Assembly (NCBI GenBank): GCA_020829485.1
Contig: JAIVFU010000002.1
Coordinates: 62,001 to 126,000 of the forward strand
Direction of reading: 5' to 3'
Source: Nostoc sp. CHAB 5834
Lineage (GTDB): Bacteria > Cyanobacteriota > Cyanobacteriia > Cyanobacteriales > Nostocaceae
Length of the DNA stretch: 64,000 bases
The position numbers and the translations under genes were made by a program. Within the stretch, counting starts at the first letter, position 1, and each line of letters starts with the position of its first letter. Shown here piece after piece: positions 34,604 through 41,837 of this stretch. The notes under the pieces were generated by a model. That model had not been told where the DNA came from and did no database searches. It was given only the letters and a program-made list of their open reading frames with translations.

Positions 34604-36670
34604 TTATGGTTTGCTTTCGTCAGAAAATTGGGGCAGAGTCAGGGTGAAGCAAATTTCGCTCTGTTCAGAATCCGAAATTGGCAGACTTTCAACTGCGATC
34701 GCTCCATTCAAATGCTGTACTAAAGACTTGACTAAAGCAAGTCCCAAGCCAGTCCCTGGAGTCCAGCGCCCTTTTCCGCGACGGAACTTGTCAAAGATAT
34801 AAGTCGCCTCTTCTTGAGAGATGGCACGTCCTGTATTCGTCACCTTCATGATAACTTGATCAATTTGTTGATCAACTTGGTGAGAGGCTTTGAGGTGGAC
34901 GATTGTATCATGCTCTGAGTATTTACAGGCATTTGTTAACAATTCTTGTAGAATGCGGTCAAAACTCTCCAGTTCAGTTTGCAGTTTTAGTGATTCTTCT
35001 GGTAAATCTACAGAAATCTTTAATCCTTTCTCTGCGAGTTTTTTCTCGAAAGATGCTGCTATATTTTGGATTTTAGTATTTAAATCTATAGATTCTAATT
35101 GCGGGGCTTCGTGAGGCGACTCTAGTTTCTGGAGTGTCAACAAGTCATTAATCAAGTTAATTTCTTTTGTACATTCCTGCTCTAGGATATCCATGTATCG
35201 AACCTGACGCTCTGGCGCGATTCCTGGCAAACGTAAGTTCCGAATTGACATGAGCATGTTTGTCAAAGGATAGCGCAAGCGATCGCTCATGTTACTCATA
35301 AATTCATCTTTGAGTTCATTGAGTTTCCGCAGTTGCTCAACATACTGCCGGGTTCTTTCATGCAACTTTGCCTGGAGTTCCAGACTACTCTGTAATTTCG
35401 CCGTCCGCTCATCTACCAAAGTTTGCACTTGGCGCAATGTCTGTGACTGAATTATGGCGTTACTTACTTGAGCACAAACCAGTTCCACAAGATTTAATTC
35501 TGCTGCCTGCCAACTGCGAGTCACAGCTTGCTGTAGCACCAAGAATCCTAAGATTTTACCTTGACTCTCTAATGGCACTAATAAGACCGCAGGCAATTGC
35601 TCTATTGCAAATAATGGAGCAACTGACGAAGTATCATTTTGCTGTGTGTAATCATCGAAGATTACTGGTTTGGCAGAATCTATGAAGGCACGCTGGCATA
35701 AACCACACTCTGAAAGCAAGAAAGACTGATCTTCTAAGGTATCTGGTTTAGTAGTACGAGAAATTTGTGTTTCCTTAGCCCATTCACCAACCACTCTAGC
35801 TTTCGCTTTCGGAATTTGTTTTTTAGCTTGAGTCCTAAATAGTGGGTCTGTATATTTTAGTAATATGAGCAAACCTCGATCTGCTTGTAGAGATTCGGCA
35901 GTAGAGGCGATAACTAACTGGAGCATTTGATTAAGCTCCAAGTTGCTACGGCTCAGTAGTGTTAGTTGCTTGATCAAGCTTTGATACTGATTGCTCTTTT
36001 GCAGATACTGTTGTTGATGAGCAATTAGCTGGGCTTGTGCTACACGAGAAAAAGCGATCGCGCAAGACGATTCCACCTGTTTTAGCAGTTGTTTTTCTGA
36101 TTCACTCCAATCATAGGGTTGGAATTTTATCAGACTAATCGCGCCATTATTATTGCCACCAAACCGGGTAGGAATTGCCAAAACTGCTTTTATCGGTAGT
36201 GGCAAATATTGACACCCAATTACCAGACTGTTCTGAATGATGGAAATATCTTCAATAGTCAATGGTTCAGCAGCACATTGCAGCACTGGCGAGTGCATAA
36301 GCAACTGTTCCATCGAAAATATCTCTTCTGGGTGTGGTAACGCTAGATACTCATCAGCACACCAATTACTAGTAGTCGCTTCGTCGGATGCCTCACCCGT
36401 TACTGAAACCAAGCAGCAACAATCTACTTGAAAGACAACTCCTAGCAATTTGGCAATATCTTGCAGCATCAAGTCCGTAGTGGAGCTATTGGCAATGATT
36501 TGGTTAATCTTTTCTACCAACTTGTGGGCAGGTTCTTCCTGATGCTGCATCAGCTTGACTTGGTAAGGTTGTAGTCGATCTATGTCATCTACATAATGTG
36601 GCGGCGACGATAAAGGCTTTTTCATTCTTGGCACGCCCTCAGATAATAACTCCATTGTTTTTGCACCCAA
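34604..36670 (-). CDS. GAF-domain sensor histidine kinase-like protein lacking the phospho-His
   Basis: 688 aa. Two GAF-like regions lie at about 50-215 and 235-415, then a coiled coil and a DHp/ATPase module. The H-box region reads EFMSNMSDRLRYPLTNML: Asp463 replaces the phospho-acceptor His of the usual SHELRTPL. The ATPase domain looks intact (N-box LLTNACKYSE, then VTNTGRAIS, FDKFRRGKGRW and GTGLGLALVK). No receiver domain is attached. It may therefore act as a pseudokinase or a non-His-based regulator. Overall identity as a histidine-kinase homologue is secure. Confidence 0.88.
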   Translation of the reverse strand: MGAKTMELLSEGVPRMKKPLSSPPHYVDDIDRLQPYQVKLMQHQEEPAHKLVEKINQIIANSSTTDLMLQDIAKLLGVVFQVDCCCLVSVTGEASDEATTSNWCADEYLALPHPEEIFSMEQLLMHSPVLQCAAEPLTIEDISIIQNSLVIGCQYLPLPIKAVLAIPTRFGGNNNGAISLIKFQPYDWSESEKQLLKQVESSCAIAFSRVAQAQLIAHQQQYLQKSNQYQSLIKQLTLLSRSNLELNQMLQLVIASTAESLQADRGLLILLKYTDPLFRTQAKKQIPKAKARVVGEWAKETQISRTTKPDTLEDQSFLLSECGLCQRAFIDSAKPVIFDDYTQQNDTSSVAPLFAIEQLPAVLLVPLESQGKILGFLVLQQAVTRSWQAAELNLVELVCAQVSNAIIQSQTLRQVQTLVDERTAKLQSSLELQAKLHERTRQYVEQLRKLNELKDEFMSNMSDRLRYPLTNMLMSIRNLRLPGIAPERQVRYMDILEQECTKEINLINDLLTLQKLESPHEAPQLESIDLNTKIQNIAASFEKKLAEKGLKISVDLPEESLKLQTELESFDRILQELLTNACKYSEHDTIVHLKASHQVDQQIDQVIMKVTNTGRAISQEEATYIFDKFRRGKGRWTPGTGLGLALVKSLVQHLNGAIAVESLPISDSEQSEICFTLTLPQFSDESKP

Positions 36671-37117
36671 CTGGTTGGCATATTCTTCACCGTTAGTTGT
36701 GTTGCTCCACCGTGATAATTGACAATTTTTGTATGAATACTTTCTCTCACCTGTTATAGCCCTTTTCTATGGGAGATGACCAAGTTTCCGTTATATTAAG
36801 CAAATTGCTACATAGGTAGTGAGATACTTAGGATATTCTAAAATGTCCCAACCTGATTATTTTTGGCTGGTTTATCTTATTTATATTGAGATAATTAACT
36901 AACTTTGACTTAGAATATCCTGTCTGTAAGTATACATAAACCGTAATTTCTCTGGAATCTCAGGGAAAATCCCCCAGCTATAACCGTAAAAATACTGGAT
37001 CTATTTTAAATACTTTGTAAAATTTTGTTTTTATTTGTTAGAATAAATAAAACTAAATTCTCAATGCAGCCCAATTATTTAGTAAAAATAACTGAGCTGC
37101 ATTGTCTGAATATAAAA
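36671..37117. other. AT-rich spacer
   Basis: 450 bp with no recognised gene, RNA or dispersed repeat. It presumably contains the histidine-kinase promoter on its left. A short near-palindrome (CAATGCAGCCCAATTATT ... ACTGAGCTGCATTG, about 37060-37104) could terminate the ribbon-helix-helix gene transcript. Confidence 0.45.
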
Positions 37118-37456
37118 CTATCCAGCCAAACTCTCGACACTCAGAGGAACCATATCGCCATTTCTGGTCAGACCTAACAACATTGGTTCTTGGGGTTGAA
37201 TTAGTTGACCTGTGAGTACACAGCGTTCTTCTTGCTCAGCTGTGGCAGCGATGCTAGCTCGAATATCGGTTCGGGAAAATCGAGGCTTCCATTCACCTGA
37301 TTTTTGCTGGACATAATTCCAAAGGATATCTCGGATCAAAGCTTGATATCCCTGATTGCCAGCTATTTCTTTGAGCTTATCTTTCAGTTCCCGCTCTAGG
37401 CGGATGCTGGTAACTTCCATATCGGTGGTTGGGGTGCGAGCGATCGTATGCATCAC
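37118..37456 (-). CDS. ribbon-helix-helix (CopG/Arc-like) protein
   Basis: 112 aa. Residues about 12-50 (TSIRLERELKDKLKEIAGNQGYQALIRDILWNY) fit a ribbon-helix-helix DNA-binding fold. The C-terminal half has C-x-x-TGQLIQPQEPMLLG, a short zinc-less strand segment of unknown role. No toxin gene is adjacent. A second Met one codon downstream is an alternative start. Confidence 0.65.
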   Translation of the reverse strand: MMHTIARTPTTDMEVTSIRLERELKDKLKEIAGNQGYQALIRDILWNYVQQKSGEWKPRFSRTDIRASIAATAEQEERCVLTGQLIQPQEPMLLGLTRNGDMVPLSVESLAG

Positions 37457-37524
37457 TATTTCTCCTTAAAGGTATAGACAAGATAGTAATACAAGTGTAG
37501 TATGTTTAAAGCGATATTCAATAG

Positions 37525-37776
37525 GTGAAATTTTCTGTGAAATCCATTTACCCCATCTCTACTTCAATTTTGTGTGCCACCAATTGCCGAACCAATTGGG
37601 AATCGGCTGCTATGGGAGTGGAGTATTTATTTATGGGCGATGGTAGCCGAAATCATGGGCAAATCACAGAGGGTAATTATGATTTTAGACATCTCAGCAT
37701 TAGTGCGCTGATTGCAAAACCAGAACTAGATGAAGAAACGGGGGAGTACAGACAAAGGAATACTGTACCGATATAA
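37525..37776 (+). CDS. short hypothetical ORF
   Basis: 83 codons from 37525, or 54 from the internal ATG at 37612 (MGVEYLFMGDGSRNHG). Not recognised. The 3' part (SALIAKPELDEETGEYRQRN) looks like coding sequence, and a strong terminator follows 28 bp later, which supports a transcript. It could be a truncated gene. Confidence 0.35.
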   Translation: MKFSVKSIYPISTSILCATNCRTNWESAAMGVEYLFMGDGSRNHGQITEGNYDFRHLSISALIAKPELDEETGEYRQRNTVPI

Positions 37777-37804
37777 GACCAGAAAATTTTCCGGTCAATT
37801 CTAA

Positions 37805-37842
37805 CCCCCGCTTCACTAAAAACTTGAAGCGGGGGTTTTTTT
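37805..37842 (+). terminator. rho-independent terminator
   Basis: CCCCCGCTTCA (37805-37815) pairs with TGAAGCGGGGG (37825-37835) across a 9-nt loop, followed by seven T. It ends the short ORF's transcript just before the HNH gene. Confidence 0.93.
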
Positions 37843-37857
37843 ATAAGGAGTTAAGCT

Positions 37858-38418
37858 GTGACGATATCTTCTGGTGCGTCCGCTGCGCGAACAATGGGCG
37901 GCGCGAACGCAATGCAAGTGTTAGAGCAATCTGTGGTGGTGTTTTCTCAAAATTACTTGCCACTGTGTCAGATCAATATCAAGCGGGCGATTGTGCTGTT
38001 ACTAACAGACAAAGCTCAACCGCTAGGTTTTACCACAGAAGGCGGATGGCGAGTTCACTCACCCAATTTGGTAATTGATGTGCCACAACACATTCGCTTA
38101 ACAATTAGTTCTAATGAGCGGATGTGGAAAGTTCCGCCAGTGAATCGGCGGGAAGTGTTGCGACGAGATCATCACACTTGCCAATACTGCGGTGGCGGCA
38201 AACATCTAACGCTAGATCATGTGATGCCGCGATCAAGAGGCGGTTCTCACACTTGGGATAACGTAGTCACAGCTTGTGAGAGATGTAACTCCCGTAAAGG
38301 TTATCGCACCCTCTTTGAGTCTGGTATGCAACTGCGTACCAAGCCAAAAGCACCAATCCACCCCGCGATTTCTTTTGCCGAACAGTTTTGGATAGATATG
38401 CAAGGAAGCCTGGAATAA
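37858..38418 (+). CDS. HNH endonuclease family protein
   Basis: 186 aa from GTG 37858, which has AAGGAG 7 nt upstream. The HNH module is at about 98-155: CQYCGGGKHLTLDHVMPRSRGG and CERCNSRKG give two CxxC zinc pairs and the His-Asn core. The body resembles cyanobacterial proteins starting VLEQSVVVFSQNYLP. The first 18 residues (SGASAARTMGGAN) are encoded by a small dispersed GCTGCGCGAAC repeat, so they look like an in-frame insertion; ATG 37912 would remove them. Substrate unknown. Confidence 0.85.
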   Translation: MTISSGASAARTMGGANAMQVLEQSVVVFSQNYLPLCQINIKRAIVLLLTDKAQPLGFTTEGGWRVHSPNLVIDVPQHIRLTISSNERMWKVPPVNRREVLRRDHHTCQYCGGGKHLTLDHVMPRSRGGSHTWDNVVTACERCNSRKGYRTLFESGMQLRTKPKAPIHPAISFAEQFWIDMQGSLE

Positions 38419-38434
38419 CAGGAGAGCATAAGGA

Positions 38435-38824
38435 ATGCTGAAATTAACTTACACTGAAAGCAGTTTTTATTTGGAATGTCTCACTCTGTCGCTAGAAGAA
38501 TGGGTAGCGCAGCGAGTGATTTTAGCCCTGCGAGTTGGGCAAAGTTTATGCATTGAACCCAGTACCGCTTCCTTTTTGCTTCCTGTTGATTTACCAGGAG
38601 TAGAAGTGCTTAAGGCTGAGGTAAAAAGGGATGACGGAGAAATTATTGCCCTTTCTGCCTGCGATGCCGAATATATGGAAGTCACCCTGCGGGGTTCTTG
38701 GCTATTAGATAGTTCTAAGGATGCTGTAGGTGTGTTTTTCACCACCATGAGCGATCACGCTGAGTTCTTTTTGCACAAACTCTGGCAAGAATCTCAAGCT
38801 TGTGCTTCTGTCATGAGCGAATAA
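38435..38824 (+). CDS. conserved hypothetical protein after HNH gene
   Basis: 129 aa, starting MLKLTYTESSFYLECLTLSL. No family assignment. Mostly beta/alpha soluble protein with no membrane segment, ending ACASVMSE. It starts 16 bp after the HNH gene with AGGAG nearby, so the two genes form a probable operon. Confidence 0.72.
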   Translation: MLKLTYTESSFYLECLTLSLEEWVAQRVILALRVGQSLCIEPSTASFLLPVDLPGVEVLKAEVKRDDGEIIALSACDAEYMEVTLRGSWLLDSSKDAVGVFFTTMSDHAEFFLHKLWQESQACASVMSE

Positions 38825-39180
38825 ACGAAATAGTAGGGTAACTCAATTTTGGATTTTGGATTTTAGATTTTTTCTCGCGTTGAAATTTGGGGGTAACTCC
38901 TGAAGACACTGCGAGAACAAACCTTTTTGGATTTTGGATTGAATAGTCCTTATTTCTGGGATGCACCTGATAAACTGTTTTTCCCTGAAATTTAGCTGGG
39001 ACTGTAAAGGTAGGGTTTTCTACTTTGGCTCTTTGCTGGATGAGCTTGAACTTGTCCAATATGGATTTTACTTAAAGGCTTGTTCAACCCCAATTGTGGG
39101 GTGATACTACAAGCTGTAATCGTAGAGGCGATCGCAACAAAACTAATTATCTGTTGTCGCTTCAAGGAGTTGTCTGTCAC
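38811..39180 (-). pseudogene. small lipoprotein-like gene, apparently frameshifted
   Basis: A frame from 39180 begins with a lipoprotein-type signal (IISFVAIASTITACS, Cys about residue 24) and runs to 38992. Overlapping it in another frame from about 39059, LIQQRAKVENPTFTVPAKFQGKTVYQVH continues what looks like the same protein to about 38960. A single indel near 39040 would join them. The downstream part (GATTTTGGATT repeats) is not coding-like. Confidence 0.4.
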
Positions 39181-39302
39181 GTCAGACTTTTAAAGATTCA
39201 CCCAATCATAAGCTGTAGTATGATTTTTCAGAGGGTTTAGCAAGCTCAAATATAAATGCAGAAGCTTTTCTAGACAATTTCAAAAAACTTTTCTGAAACC
39301 CC

Positions 39303-39331
39303 TTGACACCTCTTGTAGTATTTTGTAGTAT
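39303..39331 (+). promoter_or_regulatory. sigma70-type promoter
   Basis: TTGACA (39303-39308), a 17-bp spacer, then TAGTAT (39326-39331). It is 45 bp upstream of the ORF at 39376 and may also feed the tRNA cluster. Confidence 0.6.
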
Positions 39332-39375
39332 ATATGTAGTGAGGCGAAAGACAAAGCTTCTCAAGGGTAAAAGTC

Positions 39376-39537
39376 ATGTTCTACATACAACTAAAAGACA
39401 GGTGTTGGAATAAATCAAAGTCCCCAGTCAACAAAGCTGTTCCTACTTATAAACCATCGGAAGTAGAGGCAATTAACCAAAAAAGTTTTGAGTTTGCACT
39501 CAGCAAAACTACAGAATACATCCGTAATACACAATAG
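39376..39537 (+). CDS. small hypothetical ORF (53 aa)
   Basis: ATG 39376 to TAG 39537. The product begins MFYIQLKDRCWNKSKSP and ends TTEYIRNTQ; it is basic and has no recognised motif. Support comes from the well-formed promoter 45 bp upstream and the lack of repeats. The ribosome-binding site (AAGGGTAAAAGTC) is moderate. Confidence 0.4.
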   Translation: MFYIQLKDRCWNKSKSPVNKAVPTYKPSEVEAINQKSFEFALSKTTEYIRNTQ

Positions 39538-39695
39538 GGTTGTTATCTAGAATTTCGGTTGTTTTCCTAACAGTTTCTAACAGTTCAAAGTAATTTTTCT
39601 GAACCTTGAAAACTAAATAAGAAATGGGCAAGTTCACCAACAAATCTGTGCCTAAAAACCTATACTTTTTATTCTCCTCTTTTCACTTGTTTGAT

Positions 39696-39769
39696 GGGGT
39701 CATAGCTCAAATGGCTAGAGCGCCTGCCTTGCAAGCAGGAGGTTATGGGTTCAAGTCCCATTGATTCCA
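39696..39769 (+). tRNA. tRNA-Ala (TGC)
   Basis: A 74-nt cloverleaf: acceptor GGGGTCA pairs with TGATTCC (two G-U), D-arm GCTCAAATGGCTAGAGC, anticodon stem CCTGC/GCAGG with loop CTTGCAA giving TGC. The T-loop TTCAAGT is canonical. First of a run of five tRNA-like sequences. Confidence 0.93.
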
Positions 39770-39774
39770 CTAAT

Positions 39775-39849
39775 GGTGTCTGAAGCCAAAGTGGTCGAGG
39801 CGCTGGTTTGTGGAACCAGTCATAGCGGGTTCAAGTCCCGTCAGGCACC
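39775..39849 (+). tRNA. tRNA-His (GTG)
   Basis: The 8-base acceptor GGTGTCTG, including the His-specific extra G(-1), pairs with CAGGCACC. The anticodon stem CTGGT/ACCAG has loop TTGTGGA (GTG). The T-arm GCGGGTTCAAGTCCCGT is normal. It lies 5 bp after tRNA-Ala. Confidence 0.92.
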
Positions 39850-39856
39850 CTTGAAT

Positions 39857-39958
39857 GGAAGATGTTGCTGAATGGACGGCAACTGGTCTTGAAAACCAGA
39901 GTACAGCAAACTGTAGGGGTACCCTACGGGAAGCAAGCTACGATTCCTCCATCTTCCT
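39857..39958 (+). tRNA. tRNA-Ser (TGA)-like gene with a small repeat inserted in its T-loop
   Basis: Acceptor GGAAGAT (39857-39863) pairs with ATCTTCC (39951-39957). The anticodon arm CTGGT-CTTGAAA-ACCAG gives TGA, and a serine-type long variable arm follows (TACAG-CAAA-CTGTA). The T-arm 5' strand AGGGG and 3' strand CCTCC are separated by TACCCTACGGGAAGCAAGCT-ACGATT instead of a 7-nt loop. Removing about 19 nt restores a 7-base loop. The insert matches the ends of a dispersed repeat at about 20810-20850. Probably non-functional. Confidence 0.7.
39921..39940 (+). repeat. small dispersed repeat inside tRNA-Ser
   Basis: ACCCTACGGG-AAGCAAGCTA. The same two ends occur at 20810-20850 around an inner GACGCTGCGCGAACGGAG. 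A candidate very small mobile repeat of the SDR type described in Nostoc. Confidence 0.6.
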
Positions 39959-39963
39959 CTTTT

Positions 39964-40035
39964 CCACCTGAAGCCGAAAAGCGAGGCGCTGTGCTGATAA
40001 CACAGAAATAGGAGGGGCAGTACCTCCCTGGTGGA
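39964..40035 (+). tRNA. tRNA-Ile (GAT)-like, degenerate
   Basis: Acceptor CCACCTG/CTGGTGG has six of seven pairs. The D-arm is short (GCC/GGC) and the anticodon arm CTGTG-CTGATAA-CACAG reads GAT. The T-stem GGAGG/CCTCC is perfect, but the loop GGCAGTA lacks the TTCxA core. Likely a decayed or variant tRNA. Confidence 0.6.
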
Positions 40036-40116
40036 TTTATATCTAATGTTGGTGTTACAAGGCTTGCGATGTAAGTATACGATCGCACTTGCTCATTTCT
40101 TAATTTAAATTAACTA

Positions 40117-40187
40117 GGGTGGTTGGCATAACGGCTGTGCAGATAGCTTTTAACCCGCAGAAATAGGTTCGACTCCTATACCACCCA
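40117..40187 (+). tRNA. tRNA-Lys (TTT)-like, degenerate anticodon stem
   Basis: Acceptor GGGTGGT/ACCACCC and T-arm ATAGGTTCGACTCCTAT are perfect tRNA-Lys sequence. The loop CTTTTAA gives TTT. The anticodon stem strands (GATAG and CCCGC) pair at only two of five positions and the D-arm is altered. The 3' end touches the stop codon of the convergent nagZ gene. Confidence 0.65.
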
Positions 40188-41276
40188 TTATGAATAGGAA
40201 CTAGCGATCGCTAGTTGAGCATGTTGCAATAATATGTCTTTATCCAGAGAATTTACGGGATATTGCGGTGTTACTGCCAATAGTTTATCGATTCTTTCTT
40301 TGGCTGCTTCCACTACTGATTCGTCTAAGCTACCCTTGCTAAGGGAATCAACAAAATCTTCAGCAATCTGATAAGTTCTTTCAATAGATGATGAATTAAT
40401 ATTACGCGAGACAATAAATAGGTCGCAGCCTGCATGAAATGACTGCGCTACAGTACCAGCTTTAATAAACATATCTGAGATGGCTTTCATATCTAAGTCG
40501 TCAGATACAACCACTCCTTCAAAGCCAAGTTCCTCTCTAAGTATGGTTTTGAGAATAGCCTGGGAAAGCGTTGCTGGCACATCAGCATCTATCTTAGGAA
40601 ATAAAATATGGGCAGTCATGATTAAAGGAATCTGTACTTCGATTAAAGCTTTGAAAGGTATGAGTTCTCGAAGTCGCAGGTCTTCTAAAGTTAGATTCAG
40701 TATTGGTAGCTCAATGTGAGAGTCTTTGCTGGTGTCTCCATGTCCGGGGAAGTGTTTGGCGCATCCCAAAATTTCTGACTCTTGAAGTCCAAGGTAGTAC
40801 TCACGAGCATCGTTTGCAGCAATTTCGGGAGTGTTACCAAAGGCACGAGATCCAATGACGGGGTTGTGGGGATATGAAAAAATATCTGCTACAGGTGCCC
40901 AAGATAAATTTATTCCTAGTGATTTTAGTTCTACTGCTGTGGCTTTTGCTACTTCGCGGGCGTGCGATCGCAGCAACAACGCATGAGGAAACCGCGTAAT
41001 CGGCAGTGGTGTACGAATCACACGACCTCCTTCATGATCCAAAGTCATAAACATCGAATCACGTTCAGTATATTCTCGTATCTGATTGTTTAAATCTTTG
41101 AAGCTTTCTAGCCAAACTTGATATGGAGTGCTATCCAAAAAGTTCTTGGCGAAAAAGATTACCCCAATCGGTTTCAATTCATTGAGGGCACGTTTATCAT
41201 CATCGCTTAATGTCGTGCCAGAAATACCTAGAATCAGGTGATGTCCAAAGCGTTTTAGCTCCTGCGATATTGGCAT
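40188..41276 (-). CDS. nagZ: beta-N-acetylhexosaminidase NagZ-like (GH3)
   Basis: 362 aa glycoside hydrolase family 3 enzyme, predicted to remove N-acetylglucosamine from cell-wall muropeptides in the cytoplasm. Diagnostic are LDHEGGRVIR, SWAPVADIF, the NagZ catalytic loop CAKHFPGHGDTSKDSH (acid/base His-Asp dyad) and the nucleophile region VVSDDLDMKAI. Length normal, no signal peptide. The stop codon is adjacent to the tRNA-Lys-like 3' end. Confidence 0.92.
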   Translation of the reverse strand: MPISQELKRFGHHLILGISGTTLSDDDKRALNELKPIGVIFFAKNFLDSTPYQVWLESFKDLNNQIREYTERDSMFMTLDHEGGRVIRTPLPITRFPHALLLRSHAREVAKATAVELKSLGINLSWAPVADIFSYPHNPVIGSRAFGNTPEIAANDAREYYLGLQESEILGCAKHFPGHGDTSKDSHIELPILNLTLEDLRLRELIPFKALIEVQIPLIMTAHILFPKIDADVPATLSQAILKTILREELGFEGVVVSDDLDMKAISDMFIKAGTVAQSFHAGCDLFIVSRNINSSSIERTYQIAEDFVDSLSKGSLDESVVEAAKERIDKLLAVTPQYPVNSLDKDILLQHAQLAIASSYS

Positions 41277-41837
41277 AATCCTTTACCTATACTTGTGTAG
41301 CAAACAACTGGCATGTTCAACCCAGGGCTATTTCGTTCTAGACAGAAACCGCCCAGAACTGAAGTTCTTTGGCTTTTAGCTAAAGTCCGTTAAAACGGAC
41401 TATAACCTTTTCTCAGTCGTCTTTAGACGACTTTCGCTATTAGACTCAGAATTCATTCTGAGGCGGACTAGATGAGAATGAAATAGCCCTATGTTCAACC
41501 TATGAAGACATAAATCCTGATTCTACACCCTTATGGGGAGTGGGAACTTTTAAGAGGCAGAAGGTAAAGAATTTTCTGTTTGCTTTCCTACTTGTTGAAC
41601 AATACTTTATATTCAATACCTTTGAACCTCTCAGTAACTCTTTAAAAAAGACTGATTTATAAAAAGAAACAGTAAATATACTCTCGGCAAATATTATTCA
41701 TTATTTCACAATTTAGAGCCAAATTACATGATATTACTTACGTAAGTGTACATTAGTTTTTCCGCAAAAAGCCTTTTGCGGTACTCCTTTGCAGTCGCTC
41801 TGTGAAAGCATCCTACCATCTAAATCTCAGGAGACTT
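41277..41837. other. spacer with multi-hairpin repeat
   Basis: Carries copy B of the multi-hairpin repeat (41384-41470) in the first third. The remainder is AT-rich, with no gene recognised. Promoters for nagZ (left) and the PhyH-like gene (right) are expected here. Confidence 0.5.
41384..41470. repeat. multi-hairpin repeat, copy B
   Basis: Three palindromes in series: AGTCCGTTAAAACGGACT (41384-41401), AGTCGTCTTTAGACGACT (41415-41432) and CTCAGAATTCATTCTGAG (41445-41462), then GCGGACTAG. Near-identical to copy C at 63590-63662. Confidence 0.85.

Noticed and set aside
41384..41470. Multi-hairpin repeat considered as a tRNA or riboswitch
   Set aside because: The palindromes do not form a cloverleaf, and related copies sit in unrelated contexts with no shared downstream gene.
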